64,000 nucleotides of DNA from LMUY01 sp964244655 (GTDB lineage: Bacteria > Pseudomonadota > Alphaproteobacteria > Acetobacterales > Acetobacteraceae): NCBI GenBank assembly GCA_964244655.1, contig CAXTJU010000008.1:1-64000 (forward strand), written 5' to 3'. The position numbers and the translations under genes are program-made. Shown one piece after another: positions 41,646 to 50,147 of this stretch. The notes under the pieces are model-generated. The model was not told the DNA's origin. It saw only the letters and a list, made by a program, of their open reading frames with translations, and ran no database searches. Position 1 is the first letter of the stretch. The number at the start of each line of letters is the position of its first letter.

Positions 41646-43190
41646 GTGGACGGAACTTCGCAAATTATTGGCGACACCGAGGCGCTGGCCAAGACAGCCA
41701 AGCCTGCGCCCGCGTGCACCCTGGTCATCTTCGGCGCCAACGGCGACCTGACGAAGCGTCTTTTGATGCCCGCGCTTTACAACTTGTCCGGCACAAAGTT
41801 GCTCGACAACGACTTCTCGATCATGGGCGTCGATCGTGACGAAGGCACGGATGGCGAGTTCCAGGGTCGGCAGAAGGCGATGATGCAGAGCTTCACCCCT
41901 GCGGCTGGAGGCGAGTTCGCCGAGAGCAGTCTGAACGCCGAGTGGTGGGGCTGGCTGGAGCAGCGACTGCACTACATGGCAGGGGATTTCACCAAGCCCG
42001 ATACATTCCACGTGCTGGCTGACAAGTTGAAAGACGCCAATGCGGTATTCTATCTCGCCGTGGCGGATCGGTTCTTCGGCGGTATCATTGACATGCTGCA
42101 TGAGGCCGGACTGACAAAGGAGACTGATACGACATTCCGCCGCGTCGTAATTGAGAAGCCGTTCGGTCATGACCTACAGTCGGCGCAGGAGCTGAACGCG
42201 CATATTCTTTCCCAACTGGACGAGAAACAGATCTATCGGATTGACCATTTCCTCGGCAAGGAAACGGTGCAGAACATCATGGCGCTGCGTTTCGCCAACG
42301 GCTTCTTTGAGCCGCTGTGGAATCGCGACCACATTGACTACGTCGAGATCACCGCGGCTGAAACAGTGGGAGTGGAGAAGCGCGGCAAGTTTTACGAAAT
42401 TACGGGCGCGCTGCGGGACATGGTCCCGAACCACATGTTCCAGTTGATGTCGATGATTGCCATGGAGCCGCCTAACTCATTCGATGCCGATGCCGTCCGC
42501 GGCGAGAAGGCCAAGGTGATCGAGGCGATCCACCCGATGTCGGCGGCGGACGTAGAGCGCAACGTGGTGCGCGGACAATACGTTGCCGGGTCGATGAAGG
42601 GAGTAGGCGAGGTCAAGAGCTATACCGACGAGCCGGACGTGGCGCCGGACTCCAAGGTGGAGACCTACGTGGCGCTCAAGTTGCTGATCGACAACTGGCG
42701 CTGGGCCGGTGTGCCGTTTTACCTGCGGACCGGCAAGCACATGGCCGCGCGCAAAACCGAGGTTGCGGTATATTTCAAGCAGGCCCCATTTGCGATGTTC
42801 CGCGACACGCCGGTTGATAAGCTGTCTCCCAATGTGTTGATGCTGCACCTGCAGCCGCACGAAGGAGTGTCGCTATATTTTAGCGCCAAGCAGCCCGGCC
42901 AGACTGTCGTGCTGGAGCCGGTGCGGATGGACTTCAAGTACGAAGACTATTTCGACCTCAAGCCGTCCACCGGCTACGAAACGCTGATCTACGACGTACT
43001 GATCGGTGATCCCACCCTGTTTAATCGTGCCGACAACATCGAGGCCGGATGGCAAGGCGTGCAGCCGGTGCTGGACGCGGTGGCAGGCGGCCAGGATGCG
43101 GTGCATCCTTATGCCGCGGGAACCAACGGGCCCAAGGCGGCGGACGATCTGCTGGCGCGTGATGGCCGGCAGTGGCGCAAGGTCGGCTGA
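41646..43190 (+). CDS. zwf: Glucose-6-phosphate 1-dehydrogenase
   Basis: 514-residue enzyme of the first oxidative pentose-phosphate/Entner-Doudoroff step. The nucleotide fold is LVIFGANGDLTKRLLMPALYNL; the active-site signature RIDHFLGKETVQNIMALRFAN is complete; VIEKPFGHDL and YVAGSMKGVG are typical. Start is GTG 41646, 4 bases after the gnd stop. Codon usage is slightly less GC-biased than in the neighbours (for example several ATT and TTT codons), but nothing indicates loss of function. The stop overlaps the following HAD gene (TGATG). Confidence 0.97.
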   Translation: MDGTSQIIGDTEALAKTAKPAPACTLVIFGANGDLTKRLLMPALYNLSGTKLLDNDFSIMGVDRDEGTDGEFQGRQKAMMQSFTPAAGGEFAESSLNAEWWGWLEQRLHYMAGDFTKPDTFHVLADKLKDANAVFYLAVADRFFGGIIDMLHEAGLTKETDTTFRRVVIEKPFGHDLQSAQELNAHILSQLDEKQIYRIDHFLGKETVQNIMALRFANGFFEPLWNRDHIDYVEITAAETVGVEKRGKFYEITGALRDMVPNHMFQLMSMIAMEPPNSFDADAVRGEKAKVIEAIHPMSAADVERNVVRGQYVAGSMKGVGEVKSYTDEPDVAPDSKVETYVALKLLIDNWRWAGVPFYLRTGKHMAARKTEVAVYFKQAPFAMFRDTPVDKLSPNVLMLHLQPHEGVSLYFSAKQPGQTVVLEPVRMDFKYEDYFDLKPSTGYETLIYDVLIGDPTLFNRADNIEAGWQGVQPVLDAVAGGQDAVHPYAAGTNGPKAADDLLARDGRQWRKVG

Positions 43191-43996
43191 TGGCGGTCAA
43201 GCTTGTCGTGTCGGACGTGGACGGCACCATGGTCACCACCGACAAGGTGCTGACCCCTGCCACCATCGACGCCGCACACCGGCTGCGCCAGGCTGGCATC
43301 CACCTCGCCCTGGTCAGCAGCCGGCCGCCGCGCGGCATGGCGTTCCTCACCATGGATCTCGGGTTGACCGGCCCGCTCGGCGGCTTCAACGGCGGTACCA
43401 TCCTCAGCCCAGAGGGCGGCATAATTGAGGAGCTGTTCGTGCCGGAGGACGCCGTGCGGTCCAGTCTGGCGCTGTTCGAGCGACGAGGAGTGTTCCCCTG
43501 GCTGTTTGCCGACAACCAGTGGATCATCAAGGATATCGCGGGCGATTACGTCCACAAGGAACTGCACACCGTTCGGTTCGAGCCGACGGTGGTGGAGGAT
43601 TTCACGCCGTTCCTGGCCCGCTGCGGCAAGGTCGTTGGAGCTTCGGCGCAGTTCGATATGCTGGCGGCGTGCGAGGCGGAACTGCAAGGCGTGCTCGGGA
43701 GCACGGCACATGCCCACCGGTCCCAGCAATACTACTTGGACGTGACTAACCCGTCCGCGGACAAGGGAACGGCGGCGCATGCCTTCGCCAAGTGGTACGG
43801 CGTGGACATCGCCGAGGTCTGCGCCATTGGCGACCAACAGAACGATGTGCCGATGTTCCGCGTCGCCGGGCATAGTATCGCGATGGGCAACGCCCCGGCA
43901 CCAGTGGCGGCGCAGGCCAAGCAGCACACGACATCCAACGAGCAGGACGGCTGGGCGGCGGCGATCGACCGCTTCGTTCTGCCCCAGGCTCGCTAA
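43190..43996 (+). CDS. HAD-IIB (Cof-like) phosphatase 1 of the pentose-phosphate operon
   Basis: 268-residue haloacid-dehalogenase-type phosphatase. Motif I is DVDGTMVTTD (nucleophile Asp8, acid Asp10), motif II is VSSRPPRG, and motif IV is AIGDQQNDVPMF with the Mg-binding aspartates; the Lys of motif III is in NPSADKGTAAHAF. The cap of about 100 residues between motifs II and III is the C2B type. The ATG overlaps the zwf stop (TGATG at 43188-43192), so it is translationally coupled to zwf. It is clearly paralogous to the next gene. The substrate is unknown; sugar phosphates or damaged side products of the pathway are plausible by context. Confidence 0.87.
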   Translation: MAVKLVVSDVDGTMVTTDKVLTPATIDAAHRLRQAGIHLALVSSRPPRGMAFLTMDLGLTGPLGGFNGGTILSPEGGIIEELFVPEDAVRSSLALFERRGVFPWLFADNQWIIKDIAGDYVHKELHTVRFEPTVVEDFTPFLARCGKVVGASAQFDMLAACEAELQGVLGSTAHAHRSQQYYLDVTNPSADKGTAAHAFAKWYGVDIAEVCAIGDQQNDVPMFRVAGHSIAMGNAPAPVAAQAKQHTTSNEQDGWAAAIDRFVLPQAR

Positions 43997-44016
43997 GGCC
44001 CAGTGAGGACAAGCCA

Positions 44017-44835
44017 ATGCCCCGCCCCCGCCCCGACAAGATCAGCCTGTTGCTGGCCGACGTGGACGGCACGCTGGTCACCAAGGACAAGGTGCTGACT
44101 GAGCGCGCCCAGAAAGCCGTACGGGACATGGTGGCTCATGGCGTCCAGTTCGCCGTTACCAGCGGTCGTCCGCCGAAGGGGATGGCGATGCTGATAGAGC
44201 CGCTGCACATCACCACGCCGGTCGCTGGGTTCAACGGCGGCCTGTTCGTCAAGCCTAGCATGGAGATCATCGAGAGCCGCACGCTCGACCCGGCGGCCGC
44301 CAAGAAGGCTGTCGAACTGATCGAGCACGGCGGGCTGGACGTGTGGGTTTATGCTGGAGATGACTGGCTGGTGCGCGACATGGACGCGCCGCATCGGGAG
44401 CGGGAGCAGCAAACCGTTCGCTTCCCGCCCAAGGTGGTCAAGGCGTTTACCGAGGAGCATTTGAGGGCGGCGGTCAAGATCACCGGCGTCAGCGACGACC
44501 TAGACAAGGTAGCCGCTTGCGAAAAGGCTGTGCAGCAGGCGCTGGGCCGCACCGCCTCCGCCGCGCGCTCGCAGCCCTACTACCTGGACGTGACGCATCC
44601 GGACGCGAACAAGGGCTTCGTGGTAAGCTATCTCTCGCACATGCTGGGCATTCCCGTCGGCGAGATCGCCACCATCGGCGACATGCCAAACGACGTGCTG
44701 ATGTTCAAGCCAAGCGGCTTCGCCATCGCCATGGGCCAGTCGAGCGACGAGGTGAAGGCGGCGGCGGACGGCGTGACGGATGGCTACGAGGACGAAGGAT
44801 TCGCCAAAGCCGTTGAACGGTTCGTGCTGGCATGA
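44017..44835 (+). CDS. HAD-IIB (Cof-like) phosphatase 2 of the pentose-phosphate operon
   Basis: 272-residue paralogue of the preceding protein with the same order of motifs: DVDGTLVTKDKVL (Asp15/Asp17), TSGRPPKGMAML, HPDANKGFVVSYL and TIGDMPNDVLMF. The two share the shape VAGFNGG/LGGFNGG and QPYYLDVT/QQYYLDVT, showing an old tandem duplication. All catalytic residues are present, so both copies are probably active. It follows 20 bases after copy 1 and overlaps pgl by ATGA. Its fixed place between zwf and pgl suggests a role tied to gluconate-6-phosphate or related intermediates; the reaction is not known. Confidence 0.87.
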   Translation: MPRPRPDKISLLLADVDGTLVTKDKVLTERAQKAVRDMVAHGVQFAVTSGRPPKGMAMLIEPLHITTPVAGFNGGLFVKPSMEIIESRTLDPAAAKKAVELIEHGGLDVWVYAGDDWLVRDMDAPHREREQQTVRFPPKVVKAFTEEHLRAAVKITGVSDDLDKVAACEKAVQQALGRTASAARSQPYYLDVTHPDANKGFVVSYLSHMLGIPVGEIATIGDMPNDVLMFKPSGFAIAMGQSSDEVKAAADGVTDGYEDEGFAKAVERFVLA

Positions 44836-45545
44836 ACGGGACCGTGGACGTGCAGGCCGATGGCGCCGCCGTGGCGCACCGGGCGGCCGAGTGGCTGCTG
44901 GAGCGCGCACTGGCGACGCCGGGCCGCTTCGCTTGGTGCCTATCCGGCGGCTCCACCCCGAAAGCCACCTATGCGTTGCTGGCGCAGGAGCCTTACCGTG
45001 GCCGGTTTCCCTGGGACCGCACCCACGTCTTCTTCGGCGACGAGCGTTTCGTGCCGCTCGACCACCCGGACAGCAACTATCGCATGGCGCGCGAGGCGAT
45101 GCTGTCCCACGTGCCTCTGCCGAACGTGCAGGTGCACCCGTGGCAAATGGACGGCGACCCGGAGCACGCCGCCCTGCACTACGCCGACACGCTCAAGCGG
45201 TTCTACGGCGCCGATACGCTGGACCCGGCGCGCCCGCTGTTCGACGTCACGTTTCTGGGCCTCGGCGAGGATGGCCACACCGCCTCCCTGTTCCCCGGCG
45301 TGGCGGCATTGGGCGAGCGCACCGCCTGGACTGCCGCCGTAATCGGCGCCAAGCCGGAGCCGCGCCTGAGCCTGACCTACCCAGTGCTGGACAGCAGCCG
45401 CGCCGTGGCCTTCCTCGCGGCCGGGGCCGGCAAGCGCGACATTCTGGCCCGCGCGCTCGCGGGCGATGCCGCCCTGCCCGCGGTGGGCGTGCACCCGGTG
45501 GGTGAGCTGCACTGGTTTACCGACCGCGCGGCCGCCTCGGCATGA
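44832..45545 (+). CDS. pgl: 6-phosphogluconolactonase
   Basis: 237-residue hydrolase that opens 6-phosphogluconolactone, the product of Zwf. It belongs to the DevB/NagB-like type: FAWCLSGGSTPKATYALLA, RTHVFFGDERFVPLDHPDSNYRMARE and LFDVTFLGLGEDGHTASLFPG are the three signature blocks. Length is normal. Its ATG overlaps the HAD gene stop (ATGA 44832-44835) and its stop overlaps rpiA (ATGA 45542-45545). Confidence 0.95.
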   Translation: MNGTVDVQADGAAVAHRAAEWLLERALATPGRFAWCLSGGSTPKATYALLAQEPYRGRFPWDRTHVFFGDERFVPLDHPDSNYRMAREAMLSHVPLPNVQVHPWQMDGDPEHAALHYADTLKRFYGADTLDPARPLFDVTFLGLGEDGHTASLFPGVAALGERTAWTAAVIGAKPEPRLSLTYPVLDSSRAVAFLAAGAGKRDILARALAGDAALPAVGVHPVGELHWFTDRAAASA

Positions 45546-46231
45546 CCGACCCGAGCACCATCCTGAAGCGGGACGCGGCTGAAGCCGCGGTGGCACTGGT
45601 GGAAGACGGCATGGCGGTGGGCCTCGGCACCGGGTCCACCGCGTCCTTCGCCATCGCCAAGCTGATCGAGCGCGTGCGCGGCGGCCTGCGCATCACGGCC
45701 GTCCCCACGTCCGAACGCAGCGCGGCGCAAGCGCGCGACGGCGGCATCACGCTGGCGGAACTGGGCCGCCGCACCCGGCTCGACCTCACCATCGACGGCG
45801 CGGACGCGGTGGAGCAAGGCTCACTGAATCTGGTCAAAGGCTTAGGCGGCGCCTTGCTGCGGGAGAAGATGGTGGCGCAGGCCAGCGCCAAGCTGCTGAT
45901 CGTGGTCGATGCCAGCAAGCTGGTGGACCGGCTGGGAATGAACTCGCTGATCCCCGTGGAGGTGACGCAGTTCGGCTGGCAAGCCACCGCGCAGCGCATC
46001 GAGGATGTGGGCGGCCTGCCGACGCGGCGCGTGGACGCCGAAGGCAATCCCTATCTCACGGACGGCGGCAACCTCATCCTGGATTGCCACGTGGCTCCCA
46101 TCCCCGACCCGGCGGCGCTGGACGCAAAGCTGCAAGCCATCGTGGGCGTGGTGGAAACCGGGCTGTTCATCGGCCGCACCACCGCCGTCTTCGTGGCCGA
46201 CCCAGCCGGCGTGAGAAGGCTCGGGCGGTGA
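45542..46231 (+). CDS. rpiA: Ribose-5-phosphate isomerase A
   Basis: 229-residue isomerase converting ribulose-5-P (product of Gnd) to ribose-5-P. Signature blocks are GMAVGLGTGSTASFAIAKLI, AVPTSERSAAQARDGGI, LDLTIDGADAVEQGSLNLVKGLGGALLREKMVA with the catalytic residues, and YLTDGGNLILDCHV. Both ends are standard. It is coupled to pgl upstream (ATGA) and to gntK downstream (GTGA). Confidence 0.96.
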   Translation: MTDPSTILKRDAAEAAVALVEDGMAVGLGTGSTASFAIAKLIERVRGGLRITAVPTSERSAAQARDGGITLAELGRRTRLDLTIDGADAVEQGSLNLVKGLGGALLREKMVAQASAKLLIVVDASKLVDRLGMNSLIPVEVTQFGWQATAQRIEDVGGLPTRRVDAEGNPYLTDGGNLILDCHVAPIPDPAALDAKLQAIVGVVETGLFIGRTTAVFVADPAGVRRLGR

Positions 46232-46734
46232 GCCGCGTGGTCGTGGTGATGGGCGTCTCCGGCTCGGGCAAGACGACGGTGGCGGAGCAGGTGGCCGCCA
46301 AACTTGGCTGGATGTTCCAGGAAGGTGACCGGCTACACCCGGTAGCAAACCGCGAGAAGATGGCCGCCGGCACGCCCTTGACCGACGAGGACCGGGCACC
46401 CTGGCTCGACATCATCGCGCGCTGGATCGACGCCAACCTGCGCGCCGGCCAGGACGCCATTATCACCTGCTCCGCCCTGCGCCGCGCCTACCGCGACCGC
46501 ATCGGCAACGGCAAGCCCGGCGTGCGGATCGTCTACCTGCACGGCACCCGGCAGGTGCTGAAGGCGCACGTCCACGGCCGCCACCATGAGTTCATGCCCC
46601 CTGCCCTGCTGGACAGCCAGCTGGCCACCCTGGAGGAGCCAGCGGCGGACGAGCACGTGATCGAGGTGGACGTGGGCGACAGCGTGGAGGCGACGGTGGC
46701 CGCGGTGCTGGGGCGGCTCGCAGGCTCGGCGTAG
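46228..46734 (+). CDS. gntK: Gluconokinase
   Basis: 168-residue P-loop kinase that phosphorylates gluconate to 6-phosphogluconate, the entry point of free gluconate into this operon's pathway. The P-loop is MGVSGSGKTTVAEQVA (9-16 core), followed by FQEGDRLHPVANREKMAAGTPLTDEDRAPWLD, CSALRRAYRDRI and GRHHEFMPPALLDSQLATLEEP, all typical of the GntK/IdnK type. GTG start at 46228 overlaps the rpiA stop. It is the last gene of the operon tkt-talpgi-gnd-zwf-HAD-HAD-pgl-rpiA-gntK. Confidence 0.95.
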   Translation: MSRVVVVMGVSGSGKTTVAEQVAAKLGWMFQEGDRLHPVANREKMAAGTPLTDEDRAPWLDIIARWIDANLRAGQDAIITCSALRRAYRDRIGNGKPGVRIVYLHGTRQVLKAHVHGRHHEFMPPALLDSQLATLEEPAADEHVIEVDVGDSVEATVAAVLGRLAGSA

Positions 46735-47214
46735 CCGCTCGGCCTTCATCGACGACTGCGCCTGTTGCCGGTGTGCGGCCAAAGGTCGTACCTCTTGGCA
46801 CCTCAAGACCTGTGGGTTCAGTGCGAGCCAGGCTTGATTGAGCTTGCATGCATTCGATACCAGCGGCATTGGGCAGTGGCCGCTCTGACCTTCTCCCTCT
46901 CCCGCTGGCGGGAAAGGGCCGGGGTGAGGGTGGCCCGCGTTGCACAGCTGTTTTCATGTCAGGCTGAACCGCTCCTCACCCTGCCCTATCCCGCAGGCGG
47001 AACAGGGTTCTCTCATGCAGGTCAAAGTCAGCCGCTGGTATGAGTCTCGTTCCAGCCGTGATTGCGACCACTCCCGCGAAGTTCTACGGTTGTATGTTCG
47101 CCTGACATTGGAGAGCGTGCAGTGAGTTGGCAGACGTAAGGCCGCAAGGAGCACGGGCATTTTGGCGATGGCCATGCGGCGACCTCGGCCAGGACGCAGC
47201 AGCCCCGCCCGGCA
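46735..47214. other. Non-coding gap after gntK with repeat sequences
   Basis: 480 bases without a supported gene. It holds one copy of the family-2 palindromic repeat (46889-46930) and, around 46974-47020, a decayed inverted relative of it (CCTCACCCTGCCCTATCCCG). The remainder (46735-46880 and 47025-47214) shows no RNA gene and no start with a good ribosome binding site. The base composition becomes less GC-rich toward 47100, where the accessory zone begins. Confidence 0.5.
46889..46930. repeat. Palindromic repeat, family 2, copy 1
   Basis: 42 bases: CCTTCTCCCTCTCCC, a short GCTGGC loop, GGGAAAGGGCC and GGGGTGAGGG. It matches 55486-55527 with few differences. The stem (CCCTCTCCC with GGGAAAGGG or GGGAGAGGG) followed by GGGGTGAGG is a widespread extragenic palindrome type in proteobacteria. 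Confidence 0.7.
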
Positions 47215-47725
47215 GTGCCGATCCTTAAGCCTGCGCATCAGCCGCAGCCGCTTCAGGGTGCAGCGTCGGCGACAGACCTGCATGAGAGAAACGTGGAGGA
47301 CCTGGCTCGGGTCATCGCGTCCGAAGCGAGTGGGCGTCCTCTGGTCGAGCAGACAATGGTTGGGCAGGTCTTGATGAACCGGCTCCGTCGCGCGCCTCCT
47401 GACTGGACGGTTCAGCAGGTCTGGAGTGGGTTGGCACCTAATCAGCTATCCACGGATGCGCAACGGGCCTTGGCGCGCAACATCATTGATGGGAAGGAGC
47501 CGGATATCTCGAAGGGGGCCACGCATTTCTACTCGCCTGACCAAATGCCGAAAAGGAGACCCTACGAAAGGTTTCGACGTTAGCGGCGGTTTGGAGCAGT
47601 CGATTTCACCAAAGGGCTTGCCAATTAATAATTGCCGCCCGGGCTTTGCTGCGCGCTTTCCTAGTGTGAATATACCAGGCGTGGACACGAGATATTTCGA
47701 GTCTACCAGCAGCCAGGAGCAGGCC
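47215..47725 (+). pseudogene. SleB-like cell-wall hydrolase gene, frameshifted
   Basis: The first frame (GTG 47215 to TAG at 47581-47583) encodes VEDLARVIASEASGRPLVEQTMVGQVLMNRL ... KGATHFYSPDQMPK, the SleB-type hydrolase domain with the catalytic Glu in ASEASG. At the A4 run 47551-47554 the coherent protein moves to the next frame (GDPTKGFDVSGGLEQ ... RPGFAARFPSVNIPGVDTRYFE), so one inserted A explains the break. The second frame has no stop of its own and runs on into the following small gene. The N-terminus also lacks a clear ATG. Such hydrolases cut peptidoglycan and are often phage- or prophage-derived. GC is lower than in the core genes. Confidence 0.7.
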
Positions 47726-48289
47726 ATGTTCATTAGACTGCTGCTCGCTCTTTGTGTCTTTTGGTATCTTACCGTTTGTACCCACGCTTATGGAACCGGA
47801 ATAACTGATCCTAACAGCAATCTTCATGATGTCGGCGTTAACGACCTTTACAAAGACCATAACCTTAAGAGATGTCGTACCTCATACTGTCTCGCGCTGC
47901 ATGATGTCTCTTACGCTTGGAGTTTGCTTGGCCATAGAGACTCTCCAAACTCACTAGCTCGCCTCACTCCATACCCGCCTGACTTCTTCACCGACTCAGG
48001 GCGACATGCAGCGCGCTTAGTGGCAAGCCTGCCGGATGCAACAATGACTTGTTTCGTCGAGCAGAAGATGATCCATGAGTTTGCACTTCGCTTCGACGAC
48101 CACCTAGGGTTCGTCGAGCTGATGGAACTGGTGAGCGAGCTGCCGTCCGGCTGGGAGCAGTGCCGCCAGGGCATCATCGCTGCCATGCCGCAAACACCGG
48201 CCAGCGCGCAATGGCTGAAAGATGCCGACGAGTTCATCGGGCAGAACGTCAAGAGTGACCCTGTGCTGCGCAAATGGGTGCATCCCTGA
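47726..48289 (+). CDS. Hypothetical secreted protein
   Basis: 187-residue protein starting ATG 47726 behind CAGGAGCAGGCC. Residues 1-24 (MFIRLLLALCVFWYLTVCTHAYG) form a signal peptide. The mature part contains five cysteines or so and the stretch HDVGVNDLYKDHNLKRCRTSYCLALHDVSYAWSLLG, and a C-terminal part (LSELPSGWEQCRQGIIAAMPQTPASAQWLKDADEFIGQNVKSDPVLRKWVHP-like, read in pieces) that may be helical. No family is recognised. Codon use is clearly less GC-rich than the host core, suggesting transfer. It lies in frame behind the broken cell-wall hydrolase without an intervening stop, so the two may be functionally linked, or may be expressed as a fusion. Confidence 0.6.
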   Translation: MFIRLLLALCVFWYLTVCTHAYGTGITDPNSNLHDVGVNDLYKDHNLKRCRTSYCLALHDVSYAWSLLGHRDSPNSLARLTPYPPDFFTDSGRHAARLVASLPDATMTCFVEQKMIHEFALRFDDHLGFVELMELVSELPSGWEQCRQGIIAAMPQTPASAQWLKDADEFIGQNVKSDPVLRKWVHP

Positions 48290-48393
48290 GACCATCCCGG
48301 GAAAAGGTCCAGATCCAGTTGGCACAGTGCATGATATCATGCCCGACCAAGCTCCGCCGTCCTGCAGATGCTCGATGAAGCTGGGTCCTTTAT

Positions 48394-48921
48394 CTACGGA
48401 CCATCAAGCTCGCCGGAGACATAGGCGACACATTGCTGGACCAATGCTGCTGGCGACACAGCCGCTGTATCGAGTGCAAGGTGATTGTCCGTGCGCTGCT
48501 CGAACTCATGCCGCATCACCGCGTCCCAGTTGGGCAAGACGTGTCCAGCAATATCAGCGGTGCGCTCCTCTACGCGCCGCCGATGCTCAGCGATGCCGGA
48601 GCAAATCAGCTGAATGTCAGCGATTCGCACCGATGACCGCGCCGCGACCAAACTCCATTCCTCACGGCTCTCGCGCACCGGGTTGACGCAATCGGCTATC
48701 ACCGTTCGGCCCAGCCGCAAGTTGGTTTCGGCTATGGCATTCGCCACGGCATATCCAGCAGCACCCACCTCACTGATGCCAGCGGCTTGCATGGCTTGCA
48801 CGATCACGTCGATGCGCAGGTGGAGGGCGCCCAGCCGCCTTGCGAGCGCCGTCGAGAGGGTCGTCTTGCCCGTGCCGGGCAACCCGCTGAACACGACCAG
48901 CAATGGACGGTCCCGCGTCAT
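48394..48921 (-). CDS. P-loop kinase / AAA_33-type ATP-binding protein
   Basis: 175-residue protein beginning MTRDRPLLVVFSGLPGTGKTTLSTALARRLG, with Walker A at 13-20. It continues with LRIDVIVQAMQA, TVIADCVNPVRESREEW (a lid/Walker-B-like region) and RRRVEERTADIAGH, a layout seen in small kinases related to adenylylsulfate kinase, zeta-type kinases and chloramphenicol phosphotransferase. It probably phosphorylates a small molecule; the substrate cannot be told. ATG 48919-48921 is the sensible start, although the frame stays open upstream into the MFS gene. The 104-base gap to 48289 shows nothing. Confidence 0.78.
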   Translation of the reverse strand: MTRDRPLLVVFSGLPGTGKTTLSTALARRLGALHLRIDVIVQAMQAAGISEVGAAGYAVANAIAETNLRLGRTVIADCVNPVRESREEWSLVAARSSVRIADIQLICSGIAEHRRRVEERTADIAGHVLPNWDAVMRHEFEQRTDNHLALDTAAVSPAALVQQCVAYVSGELDGP

Positions 48922-48935
48922 CGGCGCACCTGGCT

Positions 48936-50094
48936 TCAGGCCGGAGCGGTCATGCGGGCGGTTGCGCCTGGCCGCCGGGTCAGGGCGCAAGCGGTGGCCG
49001 CGATCAGGCAGCCGATGCCGGCCACCACGAACGCAGGCAAGTACGTGGACAGCGCATCTCGCGACCAGCCCGCGCCGAACGCCGCCGTCGCCGCACCCAG
49101 CTGGTGCGCCGTGAACACCCAGCCGAACACCAGCGGCGCCTTCTCCCGCCCGAACGCGGACCCGGCCAGGCGCACCGTCGGCGGCACGGTGGCGATCCAA
49201 TCCAGCCCGTAGAACAGCGCGAACACCGACAGGCCGTAAAAGCTGAACGACGAGAACGGCAGATACAGCAGCGACAGGCCGCGCAGCCCATAGTACCAGA
49301 ACAGCAGCCGCCGCCCGTCGAACCGGTCCGACAGCCAGCCGGACGCGACGGTGCCCACGAAGTCGAAGGCGCCCATCGCCGCCAGCAAGGAGGCGGCGAC
49401 CACTTCGGGAATGCCGAAATCGGCGCAGAACGGCAGGAAATGCGTTTGGATCAGCCCGTTGGTGAATAGGCCTTACATGAAGAAAGTGCCGAACAGCAGC
49501 CAGAACACCCGGGTGCGCGCCGCTTCTGCCAAGATTGCGAAGGCTGCCCTTACGGGCGAGGCCGTCAGGGCCGGCGCATACGCCAACGGCCTGCTGGCCG
49601 GTTCGCCGTATGGCAGCAAGCCTAGATCAGCGGGGTAGTCGCGCAGGAACAGCACGGACAGCACGGCGGCCGCGGCGCAGGAAAGCAGCGCTGGGGCCAA
49701 CGCCACGCGCCAGCCGTGGTGCTCCGCCAGCCACACGGCCAACGGCAGGAAGGCGAGCTGCCCTGTGGCGGAACTGGCGGTCAGCAAGCCGATCACCAGC
49801 CCGCGGCGGGCGGTGAACCAGCGGCTGGCGACGGTGGCGCCGAGCACCAGCGCCGTCAGCCCGGTGCCAACGTCCACTACGCCGCCCCACAGTAGCCAAA
49901 GCTGCCACAGCGCCCCCATGAACAGCGTGGCAGCGCCCAGCCCACCCACGATCAGGCCGAGCGCCGTCAGCACCACGGCGCGCAGGCCGTAGCGCACCAT
50001 CAGGGCTGCCGAAAACGGCGCCATGGCTCCGAACAGCACCAGCTGTAGCGCTAGCGGGCCGGAGATGCTGCTGAGGCTCCAGCCGCATTCATGC
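48936..50094 (-). pseudogene. MFS transporter gene, 3' part (split by IS66 element and a nonsense codon)
   Basis: Two stretches in the same frame, 49476-50094 and 48936-49472, encode helices about 2-12 of an MFS permease of the monocarboxylate/oxalate:formate type. They are separated by an in-frame TAA (49473-49475) in ...LFGTFFM-stop-GLFTNGLIQTHFLPFC, where relatives have an ordinary residue. The 5' end of the gene, including the start and helix 1, lies on the far side of the IS element (53263-53410). Joining the two across one copy of the 8-bp duplication restores LIRPLQHECGWSLSSISG in frame. The transporter is thus inactivated twice. Confidence 0.88.
50087..50094. repeat. Target site duplication, left copy (IS66-family element)
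   Basis: ATTCATGC immediately outside the left inverted repeat. The identical octamer stands at 53263-53270 immediately outside the right inverted repeat. Eight bases is the usual duplication length for the IS66 family. Confidence 0.92.
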
Positions 50095-50147
50095 GTATCC
50101 ATCCGGCCAGCACCGCGGGCGTTGATCCGGGCTAGTCGTGAGGCTGA

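Noticed and set aside
48289..48393. Regulatory RNA between the secreted protein and the kinase gene
   Set aside because: No stable hairpin with a T-tract or other RNA signature was found.
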